The notes beneath the pieces are model-generated. The model ran no database searches. It saw nothing but the letters and a program-made list of their open reading frames with translations, and was not told the origin of the DNA. A stretch of DNA of 53,804 bases, taken from contig EQ973338.1 in NCBI GenBank assembly GCA_000158655.1, positions 4,283-58,086 of the forward strand, given 5' to 3'. Position numbers and translations under genes: made by a program. Positions within the stretch are counted from its first letter, which is position 1, and each line of letters starts with the position of its first letter. This document shows positions 17,182 through 25,466 of this stretch, piece after piece. The stretch comes from [Clostridium] methylpentosum DSM 5476 (GTDB lineage Bacteria; Bacillota; Clostridia; Oscillospirales; Ruminococcaceae).

Positions 17182-17250
17182 GACGGCTGTACGCTTGCGC
17201 CGCCCAGGCATTCACATGCCCTGACAGCGGTAAGTGAACAGCCGTGCATC
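17182..17250 (-). other. structured intercistronic RNA between rhaA and rhaB
   Basis: An outer stem (ACGGCTGT near 17184 with ACAGCCGT near 17242-17249) encloses an inner one around CAGGCATT/ATGCCCTG. A further small hairpin (CTGCC-TTGC-GGCAG, about 17151-17164) follows before the rhaB ribosome site. No U-tract is present on the minus strand. An mRNA processing or stability element is the simplest reading. Confidence 0.45.
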
Positions 17251-17265
17251 AATGTCAGAATTTAA

Positions 17266-18525
17266 TTATCTCTTGGAGAGGACGTCTTCTTCGTATGCCT
17301 TGACCTCTTTGAGCCATTCGAGGCCAACGCCTGCGTTCTTCTGGCTGCAGTAGTAGTCCCACACGAGGCTGAACGGAGCCGCTTTAAACTCCTGGGTGAC
17401 TGCCAGACGGGAGCTCACGTCGCCATCCGCTTCGAGTTTCTTCATCATGTCAACCGGCTGGAGCAGCGCTGCAAGCAGTGCTTTTCTGGTGTTGCGCAGG
17501 CCTGTGACCCAAGCGACAACGCGGTTGATCGAAGCGTCGAAGAAGTCGGTTGCAATGTAGGTGGCGTCGAGCTTGCCGAGGCGGACGAGCTCTTCCATGA
17601 TCGCCTTGGTCTCATCGTCGATTGCGACAACGTGGTCGGAATCCCAGCGAACCGGGCGGGAAACGTGGAGCAGCGCGTGATCCTGGAACGCATACACAGC
17701 GCCGAGCTTGGCCGAAACGACCTCAGTCGGATGATAGTGACCGGTGTCGAGGGTCAGGATGATGTGATCGGTGTTTTTGCCGAAGACATAACCCATGCAG
17801 AACTCGTGGGAACCGACGGTGTAGCTCTCTGCACCGATGCCGAAGACCTTGGACTCGATGCCGTCCATAACGCCTTTGACGTCTTTGGTGGCTTCGAAGA
17901 TCTGGTCGTAGCTGTCTTTCATGCGCAGACGGGGGGAGATGGTGTCAACCGGGAACTCTTTGTCGCCGTCCGGGGTCCAGTGGTTGATGACGCAGACTTT
18001 GCCGGTCTTCTCATAGAAGTATTGGCCGATGCGGCGGCAGCGGATGCCGTGCTCGATCCAGAATTTACGCACGTCCTCGTCCGCAGCGGAGAGGGTGCCG
18101 TTTTCGCTCTTGGGATGCGAGAAGTAGGTGGGGTTGAAGTCGAGGCCGATGCCCTGCTCAACCGCCCAGTTGGCCCAGTTTTCAAAGTGCTTGGGCTCGA
18201 TTTCGTTTCTGTCCACAAAGCTGTCCGCTTCCTGATAGTTGGCGTGGACGTTGACTTTCTTTTCGCCGGGGATGTATTTCATCGCAAACTCGAGGTCCGC
18301 GCGCAGCTCCGCAGCGTTTCTCGCTTTGCCAGGATAGTTTCCGGTTGTCTGAATACCACCGGTGAGGCCGCCTTCTTTTTTCTCAAAACCGATGACATCG
18401 TCGCCCTGCCAGCAGTGGATCGAGAGCGGAGTTTTGTCACAGATTTCGATCGCTTTGTCGACATCAATGCCGTATTGACCGTAAATTTCTTTGGCTACTT
18501 CATAGCCCTTCTTCAAATCGTACAT
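17266..18525 (-). CDS. rhaA: L-rhamnose isomerase
   Basis: Converts L-rhamnose to L-rhamnulose, first step of the pathway and first gene of the operon. About 419 residues, typical for RhaA. Metal/substrate motifs include SIHCWQGDDV, GGIQTTGNYPGKA, LDFNPTYFSHPK and LTLDTGHYHPTE. The start is the ATG of MYDLKKGYEV, eight nucleotides after AAGGTGG; a GTG four codons upstream overlaps that site. A sigma-A promoter lies about 70 nt upstream. No rhamnose transporter gene is seen in the window. Confidence 0.96.
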   Translation of the reverse strand: MYDLKKGYEVAKEIYGQYGIDVDKAIEICDKTPLSIHCWQGDDVIGFEKKEGGLTGGIQTTGNYPGKARNAAELRADLEFAMKYIPGEKKVNVHANYQEADSFVDRNEIEPKHFENWANWAVEQGIGLDFNPTYFSHPKSENGTLSAADEDVRKFWIEHGIRCRRIGQYFYEKTGKVCVINHWTPDGDKEFPVDTISPRLRMKDSYDQIFEATKDVKGVMDGIESKVFGIGAESYTVGSHEFCMGYVFGKNTDHIILTLDTGHYHPTEVVSAKLGAVYAFQDHALLHVSRPVRWDSDHVVAIDDETKAIMEELVRLGKLDATYIATDFFDASINRVVAWVTGLRNTRKALLAALLQPVDMMKKLEADGDVSSRLAVTQEFKAAPFSLVWDYYCSQKNAGVGLEWLKEVKAYEEDVLSKR

Positions 18526-18590
18526 GGGAAAAGCCACCTTTCTTCGTGTCTTGATTATTGTTGATTTTTGGTGATAACTTTGATACTATT

Positions 18591-18619
18591 ATTATATAAG
18601 AAAGTAGTATGCATGTCTA
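18591..18619 (-). promoter_or_regulatory. sigma-A promoter of the rhamnose/BMC operon
   Basis: On the minus strand TAGACA (18619-18614) and TATAAT (18596-18591) are separated by 17 nt, followed by AATAGTATCAAAG. It fires toward rhaA and probably the whole operon. The AATAATAGTA string at the -10 end is shared with the promoter of the response regulator at 19.5 kb. Confidence 0.75.
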
Positions 18620-18758
18620 GTTCTGGCGCAAATTTCGATTAATGAGCAAAAATAGCTTTTTCACCAATCAAAATAAATCATTTTTGATCAAGTTATCTTC
18701 CAGCCAACAATCCTCAAGCTCTTTCTTTTTTGAATTCATAGTAAGGAGATATTATTTT

Positions 18759-19502
18759 ATGCTACCATTACAAAGGCAAAATGATATTTTGGACATTCTT
18801 GCCAAACGGCAGGTCGTTTCGGTCGAAGAGCTCTGCAAACTGCTGTATTCCAGCGGCGCCACCATCCGGCGCGACCTGAAAAAACTCGAATCCGAGGGTC
18901 TGATCAAACGCACCCACGGCGGGGCGGCGTTCATCGAAAGCGCCACGGCAGAGTTTCCCCTTGTGCTCCGTGAAAGTGAAAATTTGCAGCAAAAGGATAT
19001 CATTGCGCAAAAAGCGCTCAAATACGTCAAAAATGGTCAAACCATTTTTCTCGATTCAAGCAGCACGGTATTCCGTTTTGCGCAGAGCCTCAAAAACTTC
19101 TCCGACATCACCATCGTCACCAACGGCATCAAGTTGATGAACGCGCTGGCGGACTGCAAAAACCTCAGACTGTACTGCACCGGCGGGCTGCTCACCCCCA
19201 ACGCAAAATCGCTGATCGGGTCATCGGCCTGCGAGTTTGTCTCCCGGTTCCACGCGGATCTGTCGTTTATGTCCTGCCGGGGGGTCGACGCCGAAATCGG
19301 CCCAACCGTCTCGAGCGAGGAGGATGCCAACATCAAAAAGGCGTTTGTCACAAACTCCCGCCGCTCGATCCTGCTGTGCGACTCGAGCAAGCTCGACATG
19401 CAGTTTTTCTGCAAAATCTGCAGCCTCAGCGCGTTTTACCAGCTCATCACCGACACCGACCTCCCCGAAAACTACCGGGAAAAGCTCAAAGGTGCGCGCT
19501 GA
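18759..19502 (+). CDS. DeoR-family transcriptional repressor, divergent from rhaA
   Basis: 247 residues. An N-terminal winged helix-turn-helix (RQNDILDILAKRQVVSVEEL, then GATIRRDLKKLESEGLIKRT) is joined to a DeoRC sugar-phosphate sensor domain (FLDSSSTV, VTNGI and CTGGLLTPNAKSLIG are its phosphate-binding strands). The ATG is ten nucleotides after AAGGAG. Family members are typically relieved by a phosphorylated sugar intermediate; rhamnulose-1-phosphate or DHAP would fit here. Position, divergent to rhaA with a 233-bp shared spacer, strongly suggests it controls the compartment operon. Confidence 0.9.
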   Translation: MLPLQRQNDILDILAKRQVVSVEELCKLLYSSGATIRRDLKKLESEGLIKRTHGGAAFIESATAEFPLVLRESENLQQKDIIAQKALKYVKNGQTIFLDSSSTVFRFAQSLKNFSDITIVTNGIKLMNALADCKNLRLYCTGGLLTPNAKSLIGSSACEFVSRFHADLSFMSCRGVDAEIGPTVSSEEDANIKKAFVTNSRRSILLCDSSKLDMQFFCKICSLSAFYQLITDTDLPENYREKLKGAR

Positions 19503-19541
19503 GCTGTAACCATGCCGAAAACAGCCAAAACGCAAAATATC

Positions 19542-19570
19542 TTGACATTGCAGCTTTTATTGCATAAAAT
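19542..19570 (+). promoter_or_regulatory. sigma-A promoter of the AraC response regulator
   Basis: Consensus TTGACA (19542-19547), 17-nt spacer, TAAAAT (19565-19570), followed by AATAGTACTATG, which contains the palindrome ATAGTACTAT. This places the regulator under its own promoter rather than read-through from the deoR gene. Confidence 0.8.
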
Positions 19571-19717
19571 AATAGTACTATGTATTCATTTTAATGGAAG
19601 AGGCTTTTAAGTGCAAGCCCTTTCACAAAAGATTTGGTATATTTACACAGACACTTTCATATTTTCCATCAAACTGCGGTAAAAGACCCCGCCGCAGCAA
19701 CACGAAAAGAGGAACCC

Positions 19718-21250
19718 ATGATTAGAATACTCGTCGTTGAGGATGAACCGCCGATTGCGCGCGGCATCATCAAGCTGATCCAAAGCTACGACTGCGGGCA
19801 GGAAATGGACATCCAGTCCGCCATCAATGGAAAACGGGCGCTCGAACAGCTGGAAAGCGCTCCCTTTGACATTGTCTTTACCGATATTAAAATGCCTCTG
19901 ATGACCGGCATCGAGCTTGCAGAACAGATTCAGAAGAGATACCCCGAAATTATCACCATCATGATCAGCGGCTACCAGGACTTTGACTATGCCCGCAAGG
20001 CAATTCAGTACAAGGTGTTTGACTACATTTTAAAGCCGGTTAAAAAAGAGGACATGCATCACCTGCTTGACCATGTGTTTGAAAAGATCAACAGCCGCAA
20101 TCTCCAGAAAAACCGCTCGGACATCTTCCGCGCCATCCAAAACGAGGCGCCGGCTCCCGCCACAAGCCAGAGAGGGGAAACACAGCTTTATGCGGTGCTG
20201 TTGATGTGCGCCGGCGCGTTCCCCCTCACCCCGGATGAATCCCTACTCCCCGCGATCTCGCTCTACAGCCAGATCGATGTCGAACAGATTGTCGAATCCA
20301 TGACCACGCCCAGCGAGGTGTCGATGTGCTTTAACGGAAAATCCTCCGCAGAGCGGATCGTTGTGGTAAGCGTTGACAACCCCGAACGGATCCACCAGAT
20401 CGCTGCGGACTTGATGCAGCAGCTCGGACAGATCAGCCACCTCCCGGTCACCATTGCCACCAACGGGGAGCTCATCGACCTCAACCACCTCTATACCACC
20501 TTTATCAAGCTGCGCACCATGCTGCACAACCGTCTGGTCCTTTTTCAGTCCAATATCTTTTGCCTCGGAGAAAACGAGGCGCAGGAAAAGGACGACTATG
20601 TGCCTGAAAACAAGGAGAGCTCTGTGTACAACGAGATGCTCGTCGCCCTCAAGACAGGCAGCAAGGAGCGGATTCACGAGAGCGTGCTCTCGAGCCTCAA
20701 CGAATTTGCGGAGCAAAACGCGACCCAGCTCGAATCCATCTTTGTGTTTGAGCGAATCCTCTCCACCTTTTTCTCCGGAAACCTGAGCGGAAAACAGATT
20801 GTCCAGGCCAAAACCGACCTGCGCACTGCGTTTTCCAATGCGACGACTCAAAACAGCCTGTGCGACGAAATCACTGAAATCTTCTGCTACTCCCTCCCCA
20901 ACGAGGAAAACGACGAAAAGGCGAATTCTCACCAGCACCTCTGTGACAACATCGAGTCCTACTTAAAGGCCAACTACGACAAAAATATCACCAACACCCT
21001 GCTTTCGCAGGAATTCGGGTTTGTCTCCTCCTACATCTCCAAGATCTTCCGGGAACACAAGGGGATGAGCCCCTCGGAATACCTCACCAATTTCCGCATC
21101 GGCATGGCCAAGGAGATTCTGACCAGCCAGCCCGAAACGCTGGTCAAAGAGGTTGCCCGCACCGTCGGTTTCAACGACCAACATTACTTCTCCAAGATCT
21201 TCAAACGGGAGACCGGCATGTGGCCCACCGAATTTCAGGGGCAGAAATGA
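19718..21250 (+). CDS. YesN-type response regulator, AraC-family output
   Basis: 510 residues. The receiver domain (about 1-120) has the acidic pair in VVEDE, the phosphoacceptor aspartate in FTDIKMPLMTG, the SGYQDF switch and the KPVKKED lysine. After a long alpha-rich middle (about 140-400) comes a C-terminal AraC HTH pair ending in NDQHYFSKIFKRETGMWPTE. The ATG follows AAGAGG. Members normally pair with a YesM-type histidine kinase sensing extracellular sugars, but none is encoded next to it. Its position beside the rhamnose/BMC operon suggests a positive regulator; the kinase may be elsewhere. Confidence 0.9.
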   Translation: MIRILVVEDEPPIARGIIKLIQSYDCGQEMDIQSAINGKRALEQLESAPFDIVFTDIKMPLMTGIELAEQIQKRYPEIITIMISGYQDFDYARKAIQYKVFDYILKPVKKEDMHHLLDHVFEKINSRNLQKNRSDIFRAIQNEAPAPATSQRGETQLYAVLLMCAGAFPLTPDESLLPAISLYSQIDVEQIVESMTTPSEVSMCFNGKSSAERIVVVSVDNPERIHQIAADLMQQLGQISHLPVTIATNGELIDLNHLYTTFIKLRTMLHNRLVLFQSNIFCLGENEAQEKDDYVPENKESSVYNEMLVALKTGSKERIHESVLSSLNEFAEQNATQLESIFVFERILSTFFSGNLSGKQIVQAKTDLRTAFSNATTQNSLCDEITEIFCYSLPNEENDEKANSHQHLCDNIESYLKANYDKNITNTLLSQEFGFVSSYISKIFREHKGMSPSEYLTNFRIGMAKEILTSQPETLVKEVARTVGFNDQHYFSKIFKRETGMWPTEFQGQK

Positions 21251-21460
21251 GCTGGGATGGAGTTGGCTTGTACGGAACAGGTCATTCCACTTCAAAACGC
21301 CAAAAAACCTCCGGCAAAGTCGACACTTTGGGGAAAAGGGTCCCCCCTTTCCAACCTTTACCCACAAATGCCGAAAAATCCGCATTTGCCGTCGAACCAT
21401 CCGACGCGCATGTTGCCGGATAGTTCATTTTTTTCGTTCAAAATAGTTTTTTATAGCACA

Positions 21461-21506
21461 ACAAAAAACGGCTGTGCCGGAACAGTTTCCGGCACAGCCG
21501 TTTTTG
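21461..21506. terminator. bidirectional rho-independent terminator
   Basis: AAAACGGCTGTGCCGGA (21465-21481) pairs with TCCGGCACAGCCGTTTT (21487-21503), giving a 17-bp stem flanked by A on the left and T on the right. It serves the response regulator on the plus strand and the small-protein operon on the minus strand. Confidence 0.92.
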
Positions 21507-21514
21507 GAATACTG

Positions 21515-21919
21515 CTAAATCAGCAAGTAGACCAGGGCGATGATGAGGGTGCGGTCGGCTCCCTCGTTGAGCAGGAGAATGATCAATCCGAGCAGAATGA
21601 TCCGGTCCTTATCGATGTTGAGATCCTTCAGGATCTTATCGATTGGAGTCTCATCCCCAGTCTGCTGTAGCTCTGCGGGAGGGGACGGCGCTGGCGGTTG
21701 GCGGCGCTGCTGCTCCTGCGCGCTGCTGGAATGGCTGCGCGGGGCAGAATGGGAAGTCGTCCCCCGCTGCGTGCGGGTGCTGTCCGGCTGACCCTGCACG
21801 CGCTGCTGCGCCCTCCGGTGCATATCCTGCACCCGCCGGATCGCATCCTGTTGCATTGCCATGAGTTCCGCGTTGGTGTAATGGTTCTGATTGTTCTGTG
21901 GCCCTGCGATATCGTCCAC
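21515..21919 (-). CDS. hypothetical protein, low-complexity with hydrophobic C-terminus
   Basis: 134 residues, not recognised. The N-terminal half is Gln/Asn/Arg-rich with a likely coiled helix (NAELMAMQQDAIRRVQDMHR), the middle is Ser/Pro/Gln-rich and disordered, and the last 40 residues hold a short acidic helix (PIDKILKDLNIDKDRI) and two short hydrophobic stretches (ILLGLIILLL and LIIALVYLLI). Last gene of a three-gene operon of small proteins. The start appears to be GTG after a purine-rich AGAGAGGGG. It might be a membrane-anchored or envelope protein; no function is claimed. Confidence 0.72.
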   Translation of the reverse strand: MDDIAGPQNNQNHYTNAELMAMQQDAIRRVQDMHRRAQQRVQGQPDSTRTQRGTTSHSAPRSHSSSAQEQQRRQPPAPSPPAELQQTGDETPIDKILKDLNIDKDRIILLGLIILLLNEGADRTLIIALVYLLI

Positions 21920-21930
21920 CCCCTCTCTCG

Positions 21931-22332
21931 CTAGAGTCCGATCTTGCCGAGCAGGCCGCTCTCCTTGAGCGTTGGCAGAAGGGAAATCAGCTTCATGATC
22001 TTCATCGCTTCATCCGCTTTTGCCTGGCGTTCCGGCCGCAAATGCGGTTTGAGCGCCCGGATCAGATCGACGTTTTTGTCGTTTCGGTTCATCGTGGACA
22101 TCATGTTTTTTACCTGCAGCAGCATGTTGATGTCGAGCCCGCCGAACGGGTCTTCCTCGCTGTCCTGCTCCTGAACAGGCTCCTCCTTCTGGCCGCCGAA
22201 CAAGCTGCCCAGCGAAGATAAATCCAAGCCCTTACCCTCGCCTGCGCCCAGCATATCGGCAACATTTTTCAGTTTTTCCTGTCCTTCTTTGCTGCCCAGA
22301 ATATCCTGTAAGGCTTGGGTAAGGTCTTCCAT
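21931..22332 (-). CDS. hypothetical helical protein
   Basis: 133 residues, not recognised. Mostly helical and charged: it opens MEDLTQALQDILGSKEGQEK, has a Gly/Glu-rich middle, then NMLLQVKNMMSTMNRNDKN and a C-terminal KIMKLISLLPTLKESGLLGK helix. There is no signal peptide or clear membrane segment. It lies two nucleotides after the upstream small gene and 11 before the next, so the three are surely co-transcribed. The repeated small-helix layout suggests a protein-binding adaptor. Confidence 0.78.
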   Translation of the reverse strand: MEDLTQALQDILGSKEGQEKLKNVADMLGAGEGKGLDLSSLGSLFGGQKEEPVQEQDSEEDPFGGLDINMLLQVKNMMSTMNRNDKNVDLIRALKPHLRPERQAKADEAMKIMKLISLLPTLKESGLLGKIGL

Positions 22333-22334
22333 GG

Positions 22335-22580
22335 TTACTTATCCCCCATTAGTCTCTTCATCAACATTTTGGCCTGCGGCGTATTGAGCAGCTGCTGGGT
22401 CAGTTCAGGATTGTTCATGATCTGGTTGAGCTTCGCCGCTTCCTCTGGGCGCAGCTTTTTCATCAGCTCCTCGGGTTTCTTGTTTTTGAGATCCTGCAAT
22501 TTATCTGGAGAGGTCCCGAGCTTTTTGCCCGCCTGTTTGAGCACATCGTCAAACTGGTCTTTTCTAGCCTTATCGTTCAT
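22335..22580 (-). CDS. small hypothetical helical protein
   Basis: 81 residues, very Lys/Leu-rich, with predicted helices: KARKDQFDDVLKQAGKKLG, a middle KNKKPEELMKKLRPEEAAK, and NPELTQQLLNTPQAKMLMKR. The start is the second of two close ATGs, seven nucleotides after GAGGT. First gene of the three-gene operon, divergent from the phosphoesterase gene. Not recognised; no catalytic motif is visible. Confidence 0.75.
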   Translation of the reverse strand: MNDKARKDQFDDVLKQAGKKLGTSPDKLQDLKNKKPEELMKKLRPEEAAKLNQIMNNPELTQQLLNTPQAKMLMKRLMGDK

Positions 22581-22648
22581 ACGCATTACCTCTTTTCATT
22601 ATGTAGGATTTGTGATAAAATGAACCTATTACACGGGGAGGGATCCGC

Positions 22649-23143
22649 ATGAGAATCGTCGTTGTGTCGGACACGCACGGTGACTTTTTTAGACTGAAAG
22701 CAATCGTTGACAAACATCTGAAGGACGCCGGGCTCTTGATTCACCTGGGTGACGGCAACAGAGAGCTTGAGGATATTCAGACGCTCTACCCGCAGTTGCG
22801 CTGTCTGGGAGTCCGGGGAAACTGTGACCAAAACTCCGATGCCCCCTGCACGCTGCTCACCGAAGCCGGAGGAAAAACAATCCTTGCCACACACGGCCAT
22901 CTCTACGGCGTCAAGGGAGGGCTCGACCGTCTCAAGCAAGCCGCCCGCCAGAATCATGCCCACATAGTATTATATGGCCATACCCATCAAAACTTTACTG
23001 GATATGAGGAAGGACTTCACATCATGAACCCGGGCAGCCTCTCAAAACCGCGCAACCATATGCCGAGCTATGGAATAATCGACATCACAGAGGGCGGAAT
23101 CTTGACAAACGTGGTGGAGGTGAAACGTTTTGTCCTCCATTGA
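22649..23143 (+). CDS. YfcE/MJ0936-type metallophosphoesterase
   Basis: 164 residues, one calcineurin-like phosphoesterase domain. Metal motifs are all present: VVSDTHGD (D8, H10), HLGD, GVRGNCD, THGH and GHTH. Such proteins hydrolyse phosphodiesters in vitro, usually with Mn2+; the physiological substrate is unsettled. GGGAGG precedes the ATG. Its end overlaps the start of birA by 14 nt, so the two genes form an operon. Confidence 0.92.
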   Translation: MRIVVVSDTHGDFFRLKAIVDKHLKDAGLLIHLGDGNRELEDIQTLYPQLRCLGVRGNCDQNSDAPCTLLTEAGGKTILATHGHLYGVKGGLDRLKQAARQNHAHIVLYGHTHQNFTGYEEGLHIMNPGSLSKPRNHMPSYGIIDITEGGILTNVVEVKRFVLH

Positions 23144-23900
23144 ACTCAAAACCCGCTGGCTGGGTCGCACCTTTCAGGCGTTTGACAGCCTGCCCAGCAC
23201 CAATGACACCTGCAAGGAACAGATCGAAAGCCTTCCCCACGGCGCAGCAATCACCGCGCGGGCGCAGTACTGCGGAAAGGGAACCAAGGGGCGACAGTGG
23301 GCAAACCAGCCGGGACAGGCGGTCTTTCTCTCATTCGTTCTCAAAGGGGTTCGGCTGGAATCTCTCACCCTTCTCCCCTTGCTCTGCGGTCTCGCAGAAG
23401 TTAAGGCGCTGAGCGAATTAGGAATCAAAGCAGGTATCAAATGGCCAAACGATATTGTTCTAAATGGGAAAAAAATCTCTGGTATTCTGTGTGAGAGCGT
23501 GATCTTTGGGGGAAGAATTGACGTGGTGTGCGGGATTGGCGTCAACGTGCAGCAAACTCCCGAACAGTTCGTTCAGAGCGAACTTCCTTACGCGGGCTCC
23601 ATTCTCTCGGAAACCGGCAGACTGCTGGCGCTCGATTCGGTAATCAACGCGTTGCTCAACAAATTTGAAGTCATCTACGAAGAATATCTGTCAACGGGAT
23701 TTGACCAGCTCAAAGGACGGTATGAAAAGCACTGCGTCACGCTGCACAAGCAGGTGCGGGTCCTCAATGAGGGCCGGGAACAGACGGCATTTGCCGAGGG
23801 AATCGCCGCCGATGGCCGGCTGATCTGCTCGGTGGACGGCAAACAGACACTGATCGACCACGGGGAAGCGTCGGTGCGCGGCCTGTGGGGCTATATCTAA
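23130..23900 (+). CDS. birA: biotin-protein ligase without DNA-binding domain
   Basis: 256 residues. Activates biotin with ATP and attaches it to carboxylase carrier domains. Motifs: STNDTCKEQ, the biotin/ATP loop CGKGTKGRQW, FLSFVLKG, KWPNDIVLNGKKISGILCE, and a C-terminal BPL_C domain. The N-terminal repressor HTH of the E. coli type is missing, so it is a monofunctional (type I) ligase. The start is TTG, ten nucleotides after GGAGG, inside the end of the upstream phosphoesterase gene. Confidence 0.94.
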   Translation: MSSIELKTRWLGRTFQAFDSLPSTNDTCKEQIESLPHGAAITARAQYCGKGTKGRQWANQPGQAVFLSFVLKGVRLESLTLLPLLCGLAEVKALSELGIKAGIKWPNDIVLNGKKISGILCESVIFGGRIDVVCGIGVNVQQTPEQFVQSELPYAGSILSETGRLLALDSVINALLNKFEVIYEEYLSTGFDQLKGRYEKHCVTLHKQVRVLNEGREQTAFAEGIAADGRLICSVDGKQTLIDHGEASVRGLWGYI

Positions 23901-24350
23901 ACATAAATATCACGTGTGTGGGACAGATCGGAGGATGACCCACTAAAGACGACAAAACCGTTTTTGTGTCACTTTTGCCGTCGAGCTTGTGCCATGTGAT
24001 GCCCTCATTGCTTTCGAAATTGTCGTGCTGTCTGGGCGCATTTTCACAAGAGGCAAAATCCACTTGTTTTCGGCCGAGGAGCTGAATCAATTTCACCGAT
24101 AGACTGGGGGCAACTAAAACTCCCAACTTAGGGTTCAGCCCAGTCTGGTCCTGAAACGCCTCTCCCTCAAAGAATCCTCTTTCTTTTGGTTTGTTCTGAT
24201 CTGAACTGCAAAAATCTGTGGGCAGCCTGCGCAGTTTTGCGGCCAACTCCTGTACCGGCTCGGCTTGCACGCCAACCAGCTTTGGGACACCCGCTCTGAA
24301 ACCGTCTTTTCGGAAAGCGGGATGCCTGAAATCATGATTTGACAGCCTGT
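23901..24350. other. 450-bp intergenic stretch with no supported gene
   Basis: Open frames exist on the minus strand (one of about 168 codons) but run into antisense birA, have no ribosome site and resemble no family I recognise. No terminator with a U-tract is clear. It may be decayed coding DNA. Confidence 0.4.
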
Positions 24351-25457
24351 TTAAGTCCCCGCCTCGGTTTCGGGCTGGCTTGTGGAATCATCGCCCGGCT
24401 CAACCTCTGCGTGTTGTTGGAGGTATTCCTCCACACAGGGGTCAATAAAGGGGTATTTTCTCCGGTAATCCTTTTCCCCTTCATCGCGAAGAACAGGGGA
24501 TTTGTGTTTTTCCAAAAGGCTGACCAGGCTGTAAACGTCCACCCAGATTTCATTTTCCCCCTCGAGCTGACTTTCGTCAAACACAAGCTGCAATCCAAAG
24601 TGCAGATGGGGCGCCTTCATGCCGTTGACATTTTCGGTGGTGCTGTAGCCCGTCATTCCGACATAGCCGATAATGTCGCCAGCGTTGACCAATTTTCCCT
24701 CCGTAATCCCCTCAGCATAGGGATGATCCTTGCGCAGGTGGGCGTAATAGTAATATCGCTTTCCATCGAGGCTGCGGATACCCACCCGCCAGCCGCCGTA
24801 CTGGTTCCAGCCCAAATTGGTGATGATACCGCTCTCCACTGCCATGACAGGCGACCCCACGTTGCTCATCAGATCGTTTCCGAGGTGGGGCCGGCCATAG
24901 CCGTAAGAGCGGGAGGCCCCGAAATCCTTGTAGTGGCTAAAGCTGTAGCCGTATGCAATGGGGGAATACCCCTTCAGGCCGTACTTGGTCTCATAAACCG
25001 GTTCGGGCTGGGAAAGGCTCTCCTCAGTTGCGATCTGATACTCCCCCACCAGGCCGCCGAGCACCGCAGTGTACGCTTCCCGATAATAATTGAAATATTC
25101 ATATTTTTCCGCGAGCTGTTCAATCTGCTCGCCGTTTGCAAGCTTTTCTGCCAGCGCGTCCATATCCTTGCCCTTGTAGCGGGACCATTCGCCCCAATAA
25201 CTCGCGGAAAGATAGGCGAGGACATCAATCCAACTGATGTGGGGCTCTTTTTCATAGGTGTCAATGTCGAGCTTGAGCGCCTTTTCGAGTGCAGAATAGG
25301 GAGGGTCAAACTCCACCCACTTGATGTAATTGTCTCCGACGCAGCTTTCAAGCTTCGCCCTGGTGCTTGTCGCATTCGCAAACACAAAAAAATTTGCCGC
25401 GATCGCCGCCACGAGCAAGAGGCAGACTCCGCCCAGAATCCAGTTTTTTCTCTTCAA
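24351..25457 (-). CDS. M23/LytM-type peptidase, membrane-anchored
   Basis: About 368 residues. An N-terminal signal anchor (NWILGGVCLLLVAAIAANFFVF) is followed by an alpha-rich region (about 40-170) and a peptidase M23 domain: HLGND supplies the zinc His and Asp, then the YYYAHL strand, and HLHFG supplies the last His. It cuts cell-wall peptides or activates amidases outside the membrane, and is perhaps sporulation-related. The tail is Glu/Ser/Thr-rich and disordered. The best start is TTG eight nucleotides after GGAG; GTG codons lie 6 and 9 nt before it. Single gene. Confidence 0.9.
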   Translation of the reverse strand: MKRKNWILGGVCLLLVAAIAANFFVFANATSTRAKLESCVGDNYIKWVEFDPPYSALEKALKLDIDTYEKEPHISWIDVLAYLSASYWGEWSRYKGKDMDALAEKLANGEQIEQLAEKYEYFNYYREAYTAVLGGLVGEYQIATEESLSQPEPVYETKYGLKGYSPIAYGYSFSHYKDFGASRSYGYGRPHLGNDLMSNVGSPVMAVESGIITNLGWNQYGGWRVGIRSLDGKRYYYYAHLRKDHPYAEGITEGKLVNAGDIIGYVGMTGYSTTENVNGMKAPHLHFGLQLVFDESQLEGENEIWVDVYSLVSLLEKHKSPVLRDEGEKDYRRKYPFIDPCVEEYLQQHAEVEPGDDSTSQPETEAGT

Positions 25458-25466
25458 CTGCACCAC

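Noticed and set aside
23764-24270. Minus-strand open frame of 168 codons
   Set aside because: It runs deep into antisense birA, has no ribosome site and no family resemblance. The 5' part could be decayed coding DNA but cannot be supported.
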